Part shown: positions 1-11,900 of the stretch, piece by piece | Layout: the number at the start of each line of letters is the position of its first letter | How positions within the stretch are numbered: the first letter of the stretch is position 1 | Translations under genes and position numbers: made by a program | Assembly: GCF_032884065.1 (NCBI RefSeq) | Contig: NC_088864.1 | Coordinates: 23,761,486-23,825,485 of the forward strand | From: Artemia franciscana | Lineage: Eukaryota; Arthropoda; Branchiopoda; Anostraca; Artemiidae | Direction of reading: 5' to 3' | Length of the DNA stretch: 64,000 bases | The notes under the pieces: generated by a model | Database searches by the model: none | What the model saw: the letters and a program-made list of their open reading frames with translations, nothing else | Told to the model about the DNA's origin: nothing

Positions 1-734
1 AAAAAGGATGGTTTTTGCTTGTCCTTGAGCCAGAGCCTATAGTGGGTGAAGTGAAGAGGAGTTGTATAGCCTATGTCAGAGAGGACTATCAGAAGTTATG
101 CAGCCAAGCTTTCGTTTCATCAAACCATGTTTCTGCTTTCGAGTGGAAAGCTCCGTTCTAGCAGGCAAGCAGGCAGGCACCAGTTTCAAATTGAAGATGG
201 ACTAAAATCTATAAGTGTTAAATATATGCGACAGTTACCCTGCCCCACAGCCAATATATCTTCTTTGAGTGATAAATAGAAAAATTTAGAGAAGCAAAAA
301 AGCGGCATTTTCCCACGGGTCCGAAAGTGCTGCCATCTATTGTTTCTACCCATTTCTGTTCGTGATTTCAGCTGAGTTTATCATTCGGTTTTTCGCACTT
401 GGGATTGCGGTAGAGAAATGGTATCAGATGTGCCTCTTAAACTTTAAAAGTTCTCTCATTGCTAAAGAAATTAGAGTTTATCCTTTGCTCCTTTCTAAGT
501 GATGACGTTAGAAAGTTGGCCTACGGCAAAAAAGTCAACTTTTGAACTAAGACAGATAGATTTTTTTTTTCGACGGCAGTCGATAGCTTTTGATGAGCTG
601 ATCAAAGTATATGTCATCCATTTTTTTGTACAAAAATTCCTTCATGAGATATATCAGTTTGAAAGTTTAAAGGGGTTGACAACTTCAGTAGTAAGGTACA
701 CACTGAAACCAAAAATAGGCCGATACCAATTGTG

Positions 735-971
735 AGACATATAGGGGAGTTGCAAGCAACAGTCGGCTGTTAGCTCATAATCATCCTCGGCAATGAGGGG
801 TTCGCAACTCTTACTAGTTGGTGTACCTATTTTTTGTTTCCGTTGTATTTGATGGTAAGACCAATTTGGTTCCAGTGGTAAGACATGTAGGGGACTTGTA
901 AGTAATAATCGGCTGTAAGGCTACAATCATCTTTAGCAATGAGGAGTTTGCAACTTTGCGAGTTGGTGTAC
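735..971. repeat. Two direct repeats of about 100 bp, 147 bp apart
   Basis: GACATATAGGGGAGTTGCAA to AGTTGGTGTACCTA (about 733-828) recurs with substitutions at about 880-974 (GACATGTAGGGGACTTG to GAGTTGGTGTACCTAG). It sits within what is probably the body of the Helitron ending at 1127. Confidence 0.6.
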
Positions 972-1019
972 CTAGTATGTATTTTAGCATCCTTACAGAT
1001 TAACAACTTCAGCGTTTAG

Positions 1020-1127
1020 TCGCAGCGAGGAAACAAAACCAAAGTGTTGCTCTCGCAACACTTTACTCGGCGAAGCCGAGCAAAGGTTGCCGCAACACCT
1101 CACGTTGCCCATGCAACGTAGATCTAG
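1020..1127 (+). mobile_element. 3' end of a second, non-autonomous Helitron
   Basis: Three short hairpins in a row (GTGTTGCTCTCGCAACAC; CTCGGCGAAGCCGAG; ACGTTGCCCATGCAACGT) are followed by AGATCTAG|T, the Helitron CTAG-before-T ending at 1127. The element body lies to the left. Its 5' end was not identified and may be outside the window. Confidence 0.65.
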
Positions 1128-1809
1128 TATCTTGTTCCTTTTATGTGTGTAAATTCACCTTGATAACCGCTATCTTAAACTACCATTTGGTACTAAAAAT
1201 GACATTTTCCAGCCCCCTTAGTCGATTTAAACTAAAATCACATTTTGAGAAAAAAGTGTAGAAGAATACTTTGATTTTGGAATAACTGCTATTACCTATC
1301 TTTATTTTAACAGTAAAAATTAATTAGGAAAACAATTTTTGAGAAATTTTGGTAAAGAGCCTGATACGGTAATGTGTCTTTTTTCCGGTAATGGTAACGC
1401 CGAGACCTTTCATAGAGCTCATTTAAAAGCTAATGCTTACATCTGAATGTTTAATATCAATTTGCCTTGACAAGGCCATCACAAGGTGACACATGGCACC
1501 ATGGGACTTTTTATCTGATTTCCTGATTGAATACAGTTAGAAGCAATAACAGTGTACCATTGAAATCTCCATGGCCGAAAGCCTTTAACCGGATACCTAA
1601 AATCCCCCTCTTGAATACTCAACCTTTGGTTTTCGTAATAAGTGAAAATTAAAAACGTGTTTCGAAGATAAACATCCTAATAAAAAAAATCATTCAAATT
1701 CAAAGCTTGTTAAGGAATAATGTTAAATATCATTTGCACTTATCCAAAAATTGAAAGTAAGTTTAGAAATTACATTTTCGGAAGTCTTGAAACAGAGTGA
1801 AACCCTAAG

Positions 1810-2400
1810 CAGCCATTCACACGGGGTTTAGTCGTAATCGTAGTCACGACTACGAATTGACAAAAACTTCCTGCTCACATGGGTCTCAGAGTCTGAGTAC
1901 CAGGCGTAATAATACTTAAATTTGGACCAACTCAATAGCAACTGAGATTAGGCTTTAACCAATCACATCGAAGATTAGTGGCAAGAAATTTGACAAGAAT
2001 CTATTAACAAGGGAAATAACAGCATTTTATACAATTTTGGAAAAGGCTTATGCCAGCTTTGCCTTTTACTGAGGCCATCTGTCTTGGCTTTACTGAGCAA
2101 GGATCCCAAGTTGCACTTAAAAACGCAAATTTGAGCAAGTAGCCTCCCAATTGCCTCCCATGCATTTTGCTTCATCTAAGTATTCTTATAATTTTCTGTC
2201 TCATCATACAGAAACCTTCTGTTCTCCACAAGCACAATAAATTCTTCAAGAAAATCAACTCTTATTCCATTCCATATCTATACCACTTGCTCAATTATTA
2301 AGCCTAGAACTGTGACCCCGAGACACGTGCGAACGAGAAAATTTGGCCAAGTCGTATTCGTAGTTACGACTACGACTAAGCTCCGTGTGAACCGCCACTG
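1810..2400. mobile_element. hAT-like inverted-repeat element
   Basis: The left end CAGCCATTCACACGGGG at 1810 and the reverse complement of the right end (CAGTGGCGGTTCACACGGAG at 2400) are inverted repeats. They continue through TTAGTCGTA and a palindromic TCGTAGT-ACGACTACGA segment, about 50 bp in all. The CAGTGGCG-type end suggests hAT, but the flanking 8 bp match poorly. The middle (about 480 bp) has no recognised protein. Confidence 0.6.
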
Positions 2401-2802
2401 ACGTAACTTGTTTTATCTTTTTTCCGGTGTTAGCGCAGTACTGATACTTACAAGAGCGTCAAAATGTATAGAAAAGTGAAGTTTTCGCAACTAAGGTTTT
2501 ATTTACCCCTCAAGGCATGTATGAACTGGTAACAGACTTTGATGTCACACAAGTATATTATTTGGGGGCAGGAGTAACACACTGGATAATAATATACGAT
2601 GTCTACTTGCTTTAAAATGGCAATAATTGTGTATTTTTTCTCGAAAACACAGTATAATTTTTTTTTTCTGAAGATTAGCGAAGTAACATTTTTGGGTTTG
2701 AAAGAAGCTCTAGCAGCCTTAATTTACTTTGAGCCTTAATTTTGGAGGAAAAAAACCATATGACTGTCGTGAAATGGAATTGAACTTATGGTCCTATAAA
2801 AT

Positions 2803-3036
2803 CAGGAGGGATCATTTATACATTATGCGAAATTACCATTGAAAATAAATTTGCATACATCAGAGGAGGAAGTGCTAAAGAATTTTTTTTCGGTCAATCG
2901 TTCTGAATTAAAATTAGAGCATCAGTCGACTAAAACAAAAACAAATAGAAAGAAAAGGATCGTAATGTTTGTAATCAGTTTTGCATTAATGTTCGGAATC
3001 TGTGTTGGAAAAAGCTTAACAAGTTGGATTATCTAA
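2803..3036 (+). CDS. Possible last exon of an unidentified membrane protein
   Basis: The frame opens at an AAAATCAG acceptor-like site (about 2804) and runs to TAA at 3036, about 77 codons without ATG before codon 50. It contains KINLHTSEEEVLKNFFSVNR, then a basic KTKTNRKKR followed by a hydrophobic IVMFVISFALMFGICVG segment, likely one membrane helix near the C-terminus. An AATAAA lies 13 nt after the stop (3049-3054), with a second close by, as expected of a real 3' end. No family is recognised and no upstream exon is found. Confidence 0.3.
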   Translation, partial: QEGSFIHYAKLPLKINLHTSEEEVLKNFFSVNRSELKLEHQSTKTKTNRKKRIVMFVISFALMFGICVGKSLTSWII

Positions 3037-3310
3037 AGTAAATAGACTAATAAAATAAAAATAATTTAATAATCCTAATTTTGGAATTTGAAGAAACAGA
3101 ACACGTAGATGGGATATAGTATATCGAATGTTCAGGGCATTTCGATGAGTGTTAACTTTCAAGACACAATACCAGATCAGAGACAAGAAATTAAAGGAAA
3201 AACCCAAAATTGTGGTATGGAAAAATATTATATAAGGTCGGGAAAACGGAGAAACTTTGCAACTTAAGTCAATTGACACACAGTGTTACTGCACTACAAT
3301 ACTTCTGGGG

Positions 3311-3496
3311 CAGGGACGCAGCTTGGGTTTTGAATTTAGGGGGGTGGATATCAAGAATGTGCTGACAAAATCTTCTAGTGTGCCGACAAATAAGCTAAAT
3401 TAAATCAAAAGCATGAGCTAAATTCCAAGGTGCCCCTGGTGAGTGCCGACACCTTGGAACTTTGGGGGGGAGTCCCACCCCTTAGCTGCGCCCCTG
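3311..3496. mobile_element. hAT-like MITE
   Basis: Terminal inverted repeats CAGGGACGCAGCT at 3311 and AGCTGCGCCCCTG ending at 3496 match at 12 of 13 positions. The 186-bp body has no coding capacity. The CAGGG start is typical of hAT. No convincing 8-bp duplication remains. Confidence 0.7.
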
Positions 3497-4480
3497 ATTT
3501 TGTGAAGGACCAGTTTATTTCAATTATAAGTGTTATTTAATCGAGTGTCTGTCCGTCAACCATATCGGAAGTCATATTCTTATTGTATTCAATGAGCAAT
3601 ATAGAACAAGAGATAACCTAGATTTTCCTCGTTCAGCAAGACCTTCGCCAAATTATAACTGTCTTAGTAGTTCAGGCTTTCGAAATCAGCAAGCTGGAGG
3701 GTGGGATAGGGTCGGTCAAGAGTGTGAATATACTTTGACTGGTATATGTAACACTAAATAGATACGCACCTATTCGGAGCGATAGCGGATGAGAAAGAAG
3801 GCTACACAGCTAGGATGGGGTCAATTGAATCGCCCTAAAGAAAGACCACGGGCAGAAAAGAACTGTAACAAGAGCACTATGAGAAAAACAAAGACGCTGT
3901 CAGATCAAGAATTAAAAAAACAAGAATGAAGCACAGCGGAATCTGAAGAACGGCTCAGGGTATTAAGTTGAACTTTTCAAGACATGTTGAAGGGAATTTT
4001 GAACTTATCATCCTTTTGAAAGGGATTTGCAGTTTACTGAACACAGTATGTATTTTGAAAGTCTTCTCTTTTATAACGTTAATAGACATAAAAATGGCCG
4101 AGACTTTCACGAACAAATATCAACATATATCAAACTGTCGATTTGTGTTTTATTATATCTTTTCCGTTATCTTGGTTTCCTTTTTTTATTGTTGTTATGA
4201 CGAATAGTGTCTCTGAGTTCACAATCAGTATTGTTTTCAGTGAAGCGCAAGTGACATTCTGGTCTTTACACAGCACAGGGGATGTTAGTCCGACTCCTGT
4301 TTACGGTGGTTTCTATTCGTTTTGATTTGAACTTGATTATTTCTTGTAATTTCTGCTCGTTTATCGGTTTCACTTATTTATTGATAGTTATTTTTGTTGA
4401 ACCACTATTTGACTTTATTTCCGCTCTCCGCAGTGCAATGTAACTTTTTACTTTTTTGTGGAAAAAGCTACTTTTAAATA

Positions 4481-4915
4481 AACAAGAGCTTATATGGCAC
4501 TTGTGACGAGGCCGGAAGAGCCAAGAGCTCATATGGTATGAGCTCTAGCCAAATTATAAGAATCAATAGGTTGATTTAAAAGGAAAGATCAAAGACTTAA
4601 TGCCGGTTGGTACTTAAAATAAGAGCTCTGAGTCACGAGGTCATTCTAAATATCAAAATTCATTAAGATCCGTTCACCCACTCTAAGTCATAAATACAGC
4701 ATTTTTTCTAATTTTTCCTTTCCCTTCAGATGATCTAATCGGGGAAAACGACTTTATCGAGTCAATTTGTGCAGCTCCCTGATACGCCTACCAATTTTCA
4801 TCGTCCTAGTACGTCCAGAAGCCCCAAACCCGCCAAAGCACTGAACCCCACCTCCTAACTCCCCCGAAGAGCGAATCCAGTACGGTTACGTCAATCACGT
4901 ATCTACATTTGTTTA
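4481..4915 (+). mobile_element. Family B repeat, 3'-truncated copy
   Basis: Starts AACAAGAGCTTATATGGCAC and contains the near-palindrome AGAGCTCATATGGTATGAGC, then AATCAATAGGTTGATTTAAA, TTAATGCCGG and AAAATAAGAGCTCTGAGTCA. It shares these with 21610-22775 and with 33333-34202 (inverted). It stops near 4915, short of the family's 3' hairpin. Confidence 0.75.
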
Positions 4916-5782
4916 TACTAAAAGCTCTTCTATCTGCTGAATCAAACGCTTGTTCATAATCTCTATAACTGAGGACTGGACGGGCCTAATCATTCACACT
5001 TCTCAGTTATATTTCTAAGAGTGAAGTCTGGTCAGCACAACCTCTCTATTTCCTAAAAACCTGACTGTTCTTCTCTTAAAACCATATGCATAAGAGTTTA
5101 AAAAGCATCTTAACATTAAGTAATTTGCTTCCTGTAGAAACCAAGCTCGTGCGTTTTAATTCAGGTTTGCCTAAAGGCCCTAGGTGCTTATCTTTCAAAA
5201 ATTATACTTGTAATCTTTAGTAATTGATCTCTAACGTCATAACTAGGCTACCATTATTCAATAGCTTATTCGCCACAGTGCCAGAATTTTGGGCCTTCTT
5301 ATTTTTCAGTTGTTTTGGTAGTCATTAACTCTTCTTGGCAAAATAAATCTCCAATCTTGTCAAATTGTCGCACTTATTCTTTTCTATATCATTTCCTGTG
5401 AATCTACCACTGTAAACAAATTCTCAAAATGTTAAGTCTATTTAGCACCCCTCCTATTACTAGTAGAGACCCTGTTTCTATTTTTAACGGGGACTTTCAA
5501 ACTAGCTACTCCCTCTGAACTTTTATACGTACCAACACATTTTACTATTATACCGCCTGGCTGCATCTTAAAAAATGTAATCCATGGCATCCACTTCACA
5601 ATACCCTTAATTCATTTTTAGATCTTTCTCTACTTCCCTTTCATTCCTATGTCATCTCACTATAAGACCTGTAAAACTCCTCAATTTTCTACCAAACTTA
5701 AAAGCGTTTTCACTAATATTCCTAGTTGCAATTCTGAATTATTCCATCGATTTTCTAAATTGTCAAATTTTAGACAATAGTA
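4916..5782. other. Stretch with possible decayed LINE-like coding relic
   Basis: No intact frame. Around 5440-5760 the plus strand can be read in pieces such as SIFNGDFQTSYSL and WHPLHNTLNSFLDLSLLPF, reminiscent of the end of a non-LTR endonuclease (GDFN-type motif). The match is too weak to assign. Confidence 0.15.
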
Positions 5783-7501
5783 TCAAACAGTTCGTGGTAA
5801 CGAACTGTAGTAAGGAGCGACCCGGCTCAATAGTAACCAAAACTCTAAAAAATTGAATTTTGATGTCAATAGCTACATCAAAAGAATCGCATTTTAATGC
5901 TGATTTTAAATAAATAAGTTTCATCAAGTTTAGTCTTACCCATCAAAAGTTACGAGCCTGAGAAAATTTGCCTTATTTAGGAAAATAGGAGGAAACACCC
6001 CCTAAAAGTCGTAGGATCTTAGTGAAAATGACACCATCAGATTCAGCGTATCAGAGAACCCTACTGTAGAAGTTTCAAGCTCCTGTCTACAAAAATGTGG
6101 AATTTTGTATTTTTTGCCAGAAGACAAATCACGGGTGCGTGTTTATTTGTTTGTTTTTTTTTCCCAGGGGTCATCGTATCGACCAAGTGGTCCTAGAATG
6201 TCGCAAGAGGGCTCATTCTAACGGAAATGAAAAGTTCTAGTGCCCTTTTTAAGTAACCAAAAAAATTGGAGGGCGTCTAGGCCCCCTCCCACGCTCATTT
6301 TTTCCCAAAGTCAACGGATCAAAATTTTGAGATAGCCTTTTTGTTCAGCATAGTCGAAAACCATAATAACTATGTCTTTGGGGATGACTTACTCCCCCAG
6401 AATCCCTGGGGGAGGGGCCGCAAGTTACAAACTTTGACCAGTGTTTACATATAGTAATGGTTATTGGGAAGTGTACAAACGTTTTCAGGGGGATTTTATT
6501 TAGTTTGGGGGTGGGGCTGAGGAGAGGGGGCTATGTTGGAGGATCTTTCCTTGGAGGAATCTGTCATGGGGGAAGAAAAATTCAATGTAAAGGGCGCAGG
6601 ATTCTCTAGCATTACTATAAGAAAACAATGAAAAATAAACATGAAAACGTTTTTTCAAATGAAAGGAAGAAGTAGCATTGAAACTTAAAACGAACAGAGA
6701 TTATTACGCATATGAGGGGTTCTAAAAATACTTTAGCATAAAGAGCGAGGTATTTAGGAGGAGATACATACCTCGCTCTTTATGCTAAAGTATTTTTAGT
6801 AATTTCAACTATTTATTCTACGGCCTTTCTGATTCAGGGGTCATTCTTAAAGAATTGGGACAAAACTTACGATTTAGTGTAAAGAACGAGGTATTAACGA
6901 GGGTACAAACTCCCTCATATACATAATGATAATTAAAGAATATAAAAGTTTGTTACGTAAGTTAATTCTAAAGTTACGTATATTTTTTGCTAATAAAAAA
7001 ATTCGTTAAAATTAATAGTTGCCTTTTTATGTAACCGAAAAATTGCATGGCAACTAGGCCTCCTTCCCCATCCCATATTTCTCAAAATCGTATGATCAAA
7101 ACTAAGAGAAAGCCATTTAGCCAAAAAAGGAATTAATATGCAAATTTCGTTTGAATAGTTTACGTGTGAGAGTCAAAATCAAACATGCATTAATTCAAAA
7201 ACGTTCAGAAATTACATAAAAAAACTAAGTTTTTTTAACTGAAAGTAAGGAGCGACATTAAAACTTAAAACGAACAGAAATTACTCCGTATATGAAATGG
7301 ATTGTTCCCTCCGCAATCCCTCGCTCTTTACGCTAAAGTTTGACTCTTTGCCACAATTCTGCTTTTTAAAACAATTAAAAGCTTTAGCGTAAAGAGCGAG
7401 GGATTGCGGAGGGAACAATCCATTTCATATACGGAGTAATTTCTGTTCGTTTTAATGTCGCTCCTTACTTTCAGTTAAAAAAACCTAGTTTTTTTATGTA
7501 A
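5783..7501 (+). mobile_element. Family A palindromic element, copy A1
   Basis: The left end is A|TCAAACAGTTCG followed by the palindrome CAGTTCGTGGTAACGAACTG; the right end is TAA|T after a ~290-nt hairpin (7211-7502). An inner 32-bp perfect inverted repeat (6722-6753 with 6768-6799, loop 14 nt) carries the motif CTTTAGCATAAAGAGCGAGG. No protein is encoded and no target duplication is seen. It is nearly collinear with 25566-27318 and 57750-59497. Confidence 0.85.
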
Positions 7502-7502
7502 T
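7211..7502. repeat. Terminal long hairpin of A1
   Basis: The left arm 7211-7338 pairs with the right arm 7382-7502, with a loop of about 43 nt. Apart from an 8-nt length difference and one or two substitutions the arms are perfect. Both arms carry A1-private bases (TTACTCCG, GGATTGTTCC, ATTACAT). Confidence 0.9.
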
Positions 7503-8405
7503 CTTATTAAACTCAAACCAGCTTCGTAGCTTCCCGGATGTTACCATTCCTAAATTTCAGCTTTAGATCGACTCTTGACACTACAAGATGATCTTACTTT
7601 AACATAACAAACAGCACTCTTTCATACCCTTTTCTACACCAAATTTACCTACGCTATGATTACCATCAATCCCTATTCCTAACAACTTAAGCCTTAACAT
7701 TTTCGAACAGAATTACCATACTTCCACCCGAATCACTACTACCTTAATCATTCGGTTCCACAAGAGCATGTTCTAAGACTGATACCTTTAGCTTACTAAT
7801 TGTCAAATGAGAATTCAATTTATACCTTCCAAACCTAATTAAGACTTAATAGCTTCCTTTTTCAATACGAATCTTAATCCCTCCTTATCCACTTCATCCT
7901 TCCTGAGGGAATATTTTACATCACCTAATGTCATGCTTCCTTCCCCGAGGACATTTCTTAGCCCCCAGAAAAAGTCTGTTTAAAATGCCTGAATTTCCCT
8001 GAAACACGTGAGATAACTTATCAAAACTAGTAGTTTGACAAATGTCAGTTCATTTGTCAACAGATAAGCAAGTCTATCATCCGTACATGCGTCATTCCTA
8101 GGGTAGAACTAAGGTAGTCATTGAGTTAAAATCAAGTAGTTGAGGTTGACCAAGAATTTAGAATTGACACAGGGCCGTTAATTTGCACCTAATGACAAGC
8201 AAAGAAGCGTCCAAAGCCAAGTGGGTACCATCCACACCGAGTGTCAGACAGGCACTTTCTTCATTATAACCACTGTGGACCGAAATATATCTTATCACTT
8301 AGGCCCTGTTTCTAATACAAAATACCTGGATTTTCTAGAAATTTTCGATGCGATTAGTCATCTTTTTCCAAGTTGTGATGCAAGTGCTAAACAGCAGAAC
8401 TCTAG
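7502..8405. other. Stretch between family-A copy A1 and the prothymosin-like gene end
   Basis: AT-rich, no coding frame that I can support and no repeat shared with the rest of the window that I noticed. Confidence 0.4.
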
Positions 8406-8872
8406 TTTATTTTTTTGTAATCACAAGCTTCTGCATATCTAGAATAATACAGGTTAACCAAGAAGAAAAAAAAATCCTAAAATAAATCCATGATGTGTAG
8501 AAAACGTACAAATAATAATTTAATATCAAATTTGTTTCTTTATATAAAAAAAAAGAACAATGAATTCATTTTTCAAAAATTTAGATATACTGATGACAGA
8601 GTAAAATGGGCAGAAGGTCCACAGTTAACGTACACTAAAGAATTGTATACCAGTTAAAAATGATAACTGCAGAACTTAATCAGTAAAGGTACTATGATGG
8701 CATCTATCGACCGGTCTTAAGCTGTGCATCCACTGATTGCTGAACTGATGACTTGGATCTCTAGACGACCTAAAGGCAGAACTCATTGCAACTGACATAG
8801 TAATTGTAAAGTGTTCTGCCAAGACCAGAAATAATTTGAAACTGTCCATAAACTATACAAAATCACTTTAGG

Positions 8873-8919
8873 TTATGCTTCTTCCTCCTCTTCTCCTTCG
8901 CCCTCTCCTTCACCTTCCT
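8873..8919 (-). CDS. Prothymosin-like gene, last coding exon
   Basis: The acceptor TTATTTTGCAG precedes AGGAAGG. Joined to the leftover G it reads EEGEGEGEGEEEEEA and stops at TAA (8875-8873). Confidence 0.85.
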
Positions 8920-11900
8920 CTGCAAAATAAATAGCAACTTACACTAACCACTACAAATATATCAACAGTGGAGTAAAGGAAAAAATGAAAGAATAAGCGA
9001 AAGACTGACGACACACAAAAACTTGGCGAAAAAGAATAAAATTGGAGTTTATCTTGGAAAGAAGTTCTGTTTGGACCAACACCCAATCTATTTTCACGTG
9101 TATGGCTCATGTAGAGTAAAAACTATTAATTCAAAGCATTTGTTTACTTTTTTGTTACCGAAGCTACCTTAGTCAGCTGTATTAAATTAATATTTAAATT
9201 ATACTCAAGCTTACACAAATCCCTAAAAAAGTGGTAAGTTGTGGGAGAGGGATTCAGCAGCTACCGTTTTATTTCTCTCTTCAAGAGGGAAACAAGTAAA
9301 AATCTTTTTGCTTAAGGGAATCAATGGCGCGACTGTAAGATCAGCTAGAGTCAAGCCAGTACTGAATGGGTACCTGTAGAAGTCTGGGTAAGGTAAGCAA
9401 GTGTGCGAAAGCACAGGATGAATAACCCCCAACACTTCTTTGCACTTCCTGGTTGAAGGGTCTTCAAACGGAGATCAGCGCCGCCGGTTTGGTCTTTCAA
9501 TGGTCTAGGGCATTTCTATCACCTTTAGTGTATTTAGGGCCAAATTAAAAAAAATCCCGATTACGCTTTTCTGCCTGCGTGCAGACAGGTTCATCAATTG
9601 TCAGAATCAAACTGAACCCCCCCTTAAAACAAACTTAAATCACCATTCTAATAAATATAAATGAAAATTCTGAAGTTTGATCTTACTTCCAAATACATAT
9701 ATTTTATACTCCATAGAGTACAATTTACCTTCACATTTTATACTTCATCACATTCAGCTAGTATTGCTCTACTATTAAGGCTTAAGCTGTTCTACATGCA
9801 ATATTTAGTACCTTGTGACACGGCATTTTTCAATATCAGGTCATTTCTGTATAACAAACAAGCTACATTTTATTCGTTATTTCCATTTCAGCTCATGCAA
9901 ACACAGGGAGCAGCAAGACAAACTGGATCCCACTGCGAAATTGGCATTTAACCCTTGAAGAACACGAAAATTGGTCTGCATCAGAGAGCAAATTTAAGCA
10001 AGCATAAAGAAATTCTAAAAAGCCTTTAGAAACAAGCCACAAATGCTTATACCTCATTCCTGAAGTTATATAATCACTTTTATGGCGTTTCTAACTGAAG
10101 ATTACTAAAACATTTAGTACTTGTTTTCACCAAATTAAAAAAAGAACAATGATGGCAGCCATTCCTGGCAAATTCATTAATATGATTAATGTAAAGACCT
10201 TACTACATTTATAGCTTAAATCCACGAATTTCTTGCTATTCTTTTACAAGAACATCCCAAATAATAAAGAGATAAGAATGAAGCGACTTTTGATTAGAGG
10301 CTACTAATAAGCTTTATCCTCTAATAATTACTAAGACATCTTGAAGGAGCTAAGACAAGAAACGTGACTTACCATCTTCACCTTCAGCTTCTTCGTCAAA
10401 TTCCTCTTCTCCTTCGGGTACTTCCTCCTCTTCGTCATCTGCTTCTTCTTCTCCCTCAACATCCTCATCTTCTACCTCTTCTCCATTTGTAGTTTTCTGT
10501 TTTTTTACTTCTTCCTTTTCCTGAAACAAAAAAACAATTTGAAAAGAAGAATGCACAGGTTTAAATTTAATCCCAGTCAAAAGAGGCAGGGGCGTGTGTG
10601 ATTTTTGTGCTTCACAAGAGCTTAACAGAATTACTTTTTTCTTTATTAGAAAGCTATGATTGAAGTTTTGCCATCAGTCAATGTATCTAAACCCATCTAC
10701 TTGTCAAATTTATACATAATATCTTACGTCCAACACTTGAATTATAAATTATATGGAAGTTCAGAAATTCCCCCTCATGTTGTGTGAAACAGAATTTAGA
10801 AAACATTTTAACAGAAAATCGTCCTTATAAAGGCGTAAAAATAAAAATAATTAGCCACCCAATAATAATAAAAATATCTTAATTTCGCACCACTAAGGAC
10901 AATCTATATACAAGAGCCAATGTTACTTAATTCCTTTTCGCTTTTGAAAATAGGCAAGTTAACTTAACACTTTTGGTTCTATATTAGCATCTTTTCTTTT
11001 TGGTTGGAACTGAACTATTTTTTTTAATTATTTTTAGGCTATTTAGGTGGAGAACTATTAAGACTACTAGAAGCAGTTTTGTAACTGAAATAAAAAATTT
11101 CATTTTTTGATTTTTAATTATTCTAATTTTTTGGCATTAAGATCACATAATCACAAGAAAAAGTTCAGCACTTTTGTCAAGAGTAGATGTGAATAAAATT
11201 AAAATAATTACTGAATTCACTAGGTTACCTGAGATTTTCTAATAAAGGTCAAGTTTTTTTCATTTCAAAGTTTTAATAAAATTTATTTTTAATTAGTTTA
11301 AATTACTGACCTGGTAATAAAGAAAACATACCACTTAATGTCTTTTTTTCTGCACTTTCCTGATAGAAGTGCTTCACCTGCAAATATAATTTTAAGCACA
11401 TGAACCTCCAAACCTTCAAAGATGATGCCTTTTCTCTAATATTTACGTAGGTAAAAGGATAAGGAATAGCAATTTACTTAATTATATACATAAGTGTTGG
11501 TTAATAAATTTCAACTACAGATACTTTACCCCCACCCCCCAGTCTGCAAATATATAGCCAACTTTAGTTCCTCAGTTTTCTGATTCTCAATTGTCAGTCA
11601 AGTCAAATTACAGGTGAACCAATTGAAACAAAGAGTAACATTAATAGCAGTATATAAAAAAATAGATGTATCTATAAACTGTATCTTAAAGAGAAGGCAG
11701 GCTATCATCTTTGATAGTCCATGTATATTCTAAAATTCTTGACACTTACTTTTTGCTATCTTAAAAAGGGGTTAACATGGCTGAGATTTAAAGCTTTGAT
11801 GTTTCTATGCCCACCTATTTTTAGAAATCTTGGGAGAAATCCCCAGAAACTTGGAAAACAGTAGAAGCACTGAACAAAACAAGTGATGAGCCAAGAAGAG

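Noticed and set aside
7211-7502. The long hairpins as microRNA precursors
   Set aside because: Arms of ~125 nt with near-perfect pairing are too long and perfect for a microRNA precursor, and they form the ends of a repeated element. Small RNA production remains possible but is not shown.
9661-9951. 96-codon plus-strand frame
   Set aside because: In the second intron of the prothymosin-like gene, with composition of AT-rich non-coding DNA and no domain.
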